Below are positions 59,355-64,000 of a stretch of 64,000 bases of DNA, one piece after another. The DNA is taken from positions 1-64,000 of the forward strand of contig NZ_JAPEUL010000012.1 of assembly GCF_026113935.1 (NCBI RefSeq). The letters are read 5' to 3'. Each line of letters starts with the position of its first letter. Positions within the stretch are counted from its first letter, which is position 1. The translations under genes were made by a program, and so were the position numbers. The notes below the pieces were generated by a model. That model searched no databases, had not been told where the DNA came from, and was given only the letters and a program-made list of their open reading frames with translations. The stretch is from Marinomonas rhodophyticola (GTDB lineage Bacteria > Pseudomonadota > Gammaproteobacteria > Pseudomonadales > Marinomonadaceae).

Positions 59355-60541
59355 ATGTTTGAAAAACGCTACCGACTCAATCTCGTGTTCAATGCCAACA
59401 AGGTCTACGATCGACAAGTGATCGAAGGAATTGGTGAATATTTGCAAGCCGCGCAATGTGACTGGGACGTTTACTTTGAAGATGATTTTCGCTCTCGCCT
59501 TGATGCGCTAAAGCATTGGAAAGGGGACGGCATTATTGCCGACTTTGATAACCCAGAAGTGGAAGAGATTCTTAAAAACACAGATATTCCCACCGTGGCA
59601 GTGGGAGGGTCTTATCACCATAAAAAAGACTACCCTAGATTGCCTTATGTGGCGACGGACAATGCGGCCTTAGTGCGCTGTGCGTACCAGCATTTAAAGC
59701 GTAAAGGCTTGCCGCAGTTTGCTTTTTACGGTGTCCCCAGTACAGATTACAGTCGTTGGGCCAGTGAGCGGGAGCATGCGTTTGTTGAGCAAGTCCGTTC
59801 TGACGGCTTTGAACCCCATGTGCATCAAGGTTTTTGTACGTCGGCGGAAATTTGGGAAACGGCACAGCATGCGCTTGAAGCTTGGCTGAATAATCTGCCT
59901 AACCCCATTGGCATTATTGCCGTTACCGATTCCCGCGCGCGCCATTTGTTGCAGGTCTGTGATCATTTGAATATCTTGGTGCCGGAGCAAGTTGCCATTG
60001 TTGGGATTGATAATGAGAGCATGGCAAGGTATTTAAATCGCACCGCCTTGTCTTCCGTTGAACAGGGTAGTAAGCAAATGGGCTATGAAGCGGCAAAAAT
60101 GCTGCATAGAATGTTGTTAGGTTATCCTGTTGAAAATTCGTTGGTGGTGGTCGATCCCATCGGTATTGCGGAAAGACAGTCATCGGATTATCGCGCGTTG
60201 CACGACCCATATGTCATCCAAGCCATGCACTTTATTCGTCATAATGCTTGTCGCGGGGTAAAAGTCGCACAAGTTGTGGACTACATTGGTATATCAAGAA
60301 CTAATCTAGAAACCCGCTTTATCGACGAAATTGGCTGCTCAATGCACGAACAACTTCACATGACCAAGTTTTATCGCGCTTGTGAATTGATCACCTCAAC
60401 TGATTTACCGTTTGATGAAATTGCCCGAACTTGTGGCTATCCTTCCGTGCAATACATGTACACGGTATCACGTAAAAACCTAGGCATGACGCCGGGGAAT
60501 ATCGCGTGTCGTCGCGGCTTGGTAAAGACAATAAGCTGTGA
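59355..60541 (+). CDS. xylR: xylose operon activator XylR (AraC family, frame-broken at the end)
   Basis: The N-terminal periplasmic-binding-protein-like xylose sensor (about 1-280) contains GDGIIADFD, YVATDNAALVRCAY and VAIVGIDNE. The C-terminal AraC domain has VAQVVDYIGISRTNLETRF and FDEIARTCGYPSVQYM. This matches Escherichia coli XylR. A G is missing from the run 60494-60497. Restoring it gives the usual ending MTPGEYRVSSRLG and a stop at 60541. It should activate xylFGH and xylB when xylose is bound. Confidence 0.93.
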
Positions 60542-60734
60542 TTTGAATATTTAAAAAAACTCTTGCTGCATTTTGGCAGTGCCGTTAAGTATACTTCCCT
60601 AAAAGCTATTGGGTTCTGGATGATTGTTTGACGAATAAAATGGGCTGGTAAGCGCTTGATCTATTTGTCTTTATTTGGAAAACTTGGCGAGCTTTACATC
60701 TAATTAAGATCGTTCATGAAAGGGGAGTATAAGT

Positions 60735-61749
60735 TTGTCTGCGACCATCAAAGACGTTGCGTTACGGGCTGGTGTATCGACCACGACAGTCTCTCATGTT
60801 TTGAATAAAACGCGCTTTGTGGCGAAAGCGACACAAGAACGGGTTCTCCAAGCCGCTGAAGAACTCAACTATGCGCCCAGTGCCGTGGCACGCAGCTTAA
60901 AGGTAAAAAATACCAAAAGCCTTGGCATGTTAGTCACCACCACCTTGAATCCCTTTTTCGCCGAATTGGTCAACGAAGTAGAGAAGTGTTGTTACCGAGA
61001 AGGTTACAACCTTGTGCTTTGTAATACCGATGGCGAGCTAGAAAAACCAATTCTTATCTACGCATGCTAACGCAAAAACGTGTTGATGGTATTTTGGTCA
61101 TGTGTTCCGCCTATGACGATTCGCTGTTTAGCTCTTTGATTGGCCAGCGTAATTTGCCTATGGTGGTAATGGATTGGGTACTCCTCTGATGACTATGTTG
61201 ATCGCATTCAAGACAACTCAGTAAAAGGCGCGCATTTGGCTATTCAGCACCTTATTGAGCAAGGTCATAAACGCATTGCCTACATTGGTGGCCCGTTAGA
61301 AAAGTTGCCCGCGAAGCAGCGTTTAGACGGTTTCATTGAAGCCATGGAGCAAGCAAATCTGGTCGTTCAAGACGACTGGGTGATTGAATCTGACTTCGAA
61401 TTTGAAGGCGGTAAATTAGGGATGCGCCAATTGTTATCTTGTGCGAGTTTGCCAAGTGCGGTGTTTATCGGTAACGATGCCATGGCAATGGGGGCCATGA
61501 GCGAAGCGCAATTGTCTGGTATTAAGATCCCGCAGCAATTGTCTGTCATTGGTTATGATAACTGCCTGTATTCTGCCTATTTTAGCCCGCCGTTAACCAC
61601 CATTAATCAACCTAAAGAGCGATTAGCCGAGTTGGCAATCAGTACCATGATTGAGCGGATTGAGAATCCGCGCCAAGAAGGCAAGATGATCATGTTGGAG
61701 TCCCAACCTAGTGGTTCGTTCGTCGGTCGCTGCTGTATCGACAATATAG
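60735..61749 (+). CDS. LacI-family regulator, probable RbsR (three frame breaks)
   Basis: The N-terminal LacI helix-turn-helix [21 protein letters not shown] is followed by the hinge [13 protein letters not shown] and a sugar-binding domain. The start is TTG with AGGGGAG upstream. Breaks occur at 61042-61056 (one base missing), 61176-61178 (one surplus G) and 61707 (one surplus C). After correction the ending is [13 protein letters not shown] with a stop at 61749. It lies upstream of an rbs-type operon whose promoter carries a LacI-type operator, so it is probably its repressor. Confidence 0.85.
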
Positions 61750-61990
61750 CGCCAATGTCTTGTTATTTTCTGTGTATTTTCCTTTCAGATTGTTGGGGAC
61801 TCTCTGCTCGATTCTAGATGAAAAACGCGTTTTAAGATTGAGAATAGGGCTTGTTGGAAGTCTTTTTATAGAGAAAAGTCCTTATAATTCAGTCGCTTGA
61901 TTGTTTGTCGTTAAATTACACCAGATATTCATGTTTTAGTGTCTTAACTGTTTGATAAATAGGGTTTTTTTCTTATCGGTCAAGAATTCA

Positions 61991-62047
61991 TTGACAAGCT
62001 CCATATGCTTAAGATAAAAATAGCAAACGATTACGCAATCGTTTGCT
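61991..62047 (+). promoter_or_regulatory. rbs-type operon promoter with LacI-family operator
   Basis: TTGACA (61991-61996) and a weak -10 (GATAAA, about 62013) are followed at once by a long inverted repeat, AGCAAACGATT (62022-62032) against AATCGTTTGCT (62037-62047), centred on CG as LacI-family operators are. The site lies just downstream of the -10, where a repressor would block initiation. The rest of the 61750-62090 gap shows no gene. Confidence 0.78.
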
Positions 62048-62072
62048 ATTCGATATATTTTAATAAAAATAA

Positions 62073-63032
<960 letters not shown>

Positions 63033-63045
63033 TAACAACCTGACT

Positions 63046-63071
63046 CGGAGTCCTCGCCTATGAGGGCTCCG
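63046..63071 (+). other. intercistronic hairpin after the rbsB-type gene
   Basis: CGGAGTCCTC pairs with GAGGGCTCCG around GCCTAT. It lies between the binding-protein gene and the DUF2291 gene and probably protects the upstream mRNA. Confidence 0.65.
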
Positions 63072-63088
63072 GCTCTTTGGGTATCATT

Positions 63089-63703
63089 ATGTCTTATAAA
63101 AAACTCTTTCAATGTATCGGGCTTATTGCCTGCCTTAATCTGCTGACAGCCTGTACTGTTACGGACTTAGATGCTGAAGGCAATCCTATTATCCCTAAAG
63201 ATCCAAATGCCGTGGTTAGCTTTGCAGACTTTACTTTGTCGGAAGTAGCCGATCAGCTTTGGCAGCCAAAAGTCTTGCCTGAAGCAACACAAGCATTCAC
63301 CCCGTGGGAAAGCATTAAGTCCCAGTTGGATGCGCAGCAAATTAACACCAAGCAAAGCTTTTTTGTGCGTTTAGATGGCACCATCGAAAGCGTGGATTTA
63401 GGCAAAATGAAAGGCGTGGTTAAGCTTAAAGTAGGCGATACCAATATCGATCTGCAAGTTGGTCGCATCATCAAAGGTAATGCGATTCGTGATGCCTCTC
63501 AATATGTGTTGTTTGATGATTTTAAAAACCAAATTCGTTTCGCTCAAATCTCCCGAGAGTTGAACAATCGCGCTATGGCGGCTATTGGTGAACCAGATGC
63601 TAGCTGGGTCGGTGAAACAGCTTCTGTTATTGCTGCGATTACCATAGATCAAAACGTCATCAGTGATGCTGTGCCAATACAGATTACTCGTGGAGGCAAA
63701 TGA
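63089..63703 (+). CDS. DUF2291 family lipoprotein of sugar ABC operons
   Basis: The protein has about 204 residues. The lipoprotein signal has a lipobox LLTAC near residue 21, followed by VTDLDAEGNPIIP and the DUF2291-like body (GEPDASWVGETASVIAAI-type segment near the end). DUF2291 genes recur in ribose-type ABC operons, but no function is established. The ATG at 63089 is preferred over the TTG at 63077. The stop overlaps the start of the next gene. Confidence 0.82.
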   Translation: MSYKKLFQCIGLIACLNLLTACTVTDLDAEGNPIIPKDPNAVVSFADFTLSEVADQLWQPKVLPEATQAFTPWESIKSQLDAQQINTKQSFFVRLDGTIESVDLGKMKGVVKLKVGDTNIDLQVGRIIKGNAIRDASQYVLFDDFKNQIRFAQISRELNNRAMAAIGEPDASWVGETASVIAAITIDQNVISDAVPIQITRGGK

Positions 63704-64000
63704 TGAGCCAAGCTAACGCAGACATCGTCATTCGCGCTGAAAAAATCTCCATGATTTACCCAGGCACTATCGCGTTAAACGAAGTGGATTACCGAGTTTA
63801 TCGTGGCAAGGTGAACGTCATCATAGGCGAAAATGGCGCGGGTAAATCCACCTTGATGAAAATTCTGGCGGGTGTTCAGCAGCCAAGCAAGGGTACTATT
63901 TATCTCAACGATGAAGCCGTGTCTTTTCAGCACACACGGGACGCTGCTGCCAAAGGCATTGGCATGGTGCATCAAGAGTTGAATCTGTTTGGCAACCTCA
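63703..64000 (+). CDS. rbsA: ribose-type ABC transporter ATP-binding protein RbsA (3' partial)
   Basis: The first 99 residues of a two-domain sugar ABC ATPase are present. After MSQANADIVIRAEKISM there is IALNEVDYRV, Walker A GENGAGKSTLMKIL and the Q-loop region IGMVHQELNLFGNL. The GGAGG site at 63692-63696 suits the ATG at 63703. It shares one base with the preceding stop codon. The gene runs past the window end. Confidence 0.93.
   Translation, partial: MSQANADIVIRAEKISMIYPGTIALNEVDYRVYRGKVNVIIGENGAGKSTLMKILAGVQQPSKGTIYLNDEAVSFQHTRDAAAKGIGMVHQELNLFGNL

Overview
This window looks like a chromosome segment of a marine gammaproteobacterium. The gene set and the moderately AT-rich coding style fit a Marinomonas-like member of the Oceanospirillales. 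That is a judgement from gene content, not a measured placement.

Layout. Positions 1-5.7 kb hold the 3' part of a giant repeat adhesin with a type I secretion tail. Then come msrA (5.8-6.5 kb), a cluster of four initiator-type tRNA-Met-like genes (6.7-7.4 kb), and a LuxR-type regulator next to a class III aminotransferase/kinase pair (7.6-10.7 kb). From 10.8 to 17.6 kb there are a LysR regulator, an MBL-fold protein, an acetyltransferase, and an AraC-controlled module of cupin dioxygenase, MFS transporter and zinc alcohol dehydrogenase. From 18 to 52 kb lies a nearly continuous aromatic catabolic island. It holds the homoprotocatechuate meta-cleavage genes (two hpaD copies, hpaE, hpaF, split hpaG, hpaH, hpaI), a two-component 4-hydroxyphenylacetate 3-hydroxylase, succinate-semialdehyde dehydrogenase, tripartite tricarboxylate (Tct) and TRAP uptake systems, and hpaR, hpaA, AraC and LuxR regulators. 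An amine-oxidising set (ornithine cyclodeaminase-like protein, RidA-like protein, DAO-family flavoenzyme) closes it. From 53.4 to 61.7 kb is the D-xylose locus (xylFGH, xylB, xylR) followed by a LacI-type regulator, and the window ends in a ribose-type ABC operon (rbsB, DUF2291 lipoprotein, start of rbsA).

How the parts work together. The likely route is tyramine (or a related phenylethylamine) to 4-hydroxyphenylacetaldehyde to 4-hydroxyphenylacetate to homoprotocatechuate, then ring cleavage to pyruvate plus succinate semialdehyde, which GabD passes to the TCA cycle. Seven copies of a GTTAACATGTTAAC-type palindrome sit at promoters across the island and probably form the HpaR regulon. A second shared element (ATATCCCTWTAGGGACAT) marks only the Tct/aldehyde dehydrogenase promoter and the amine-oxidation promoter, so the upper pathway probably has its own regulator.

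Caution. At least 27 single-base frame breaks interrupt otherwise well-conserved genes, many of them in or beside homopolymers. They look like consensus errors in the sequence rather than decay. I give gene spans across the breaks and say where each break lies. The same caution applies to an extra base in the anticodon region of all four tRNA-like genes.
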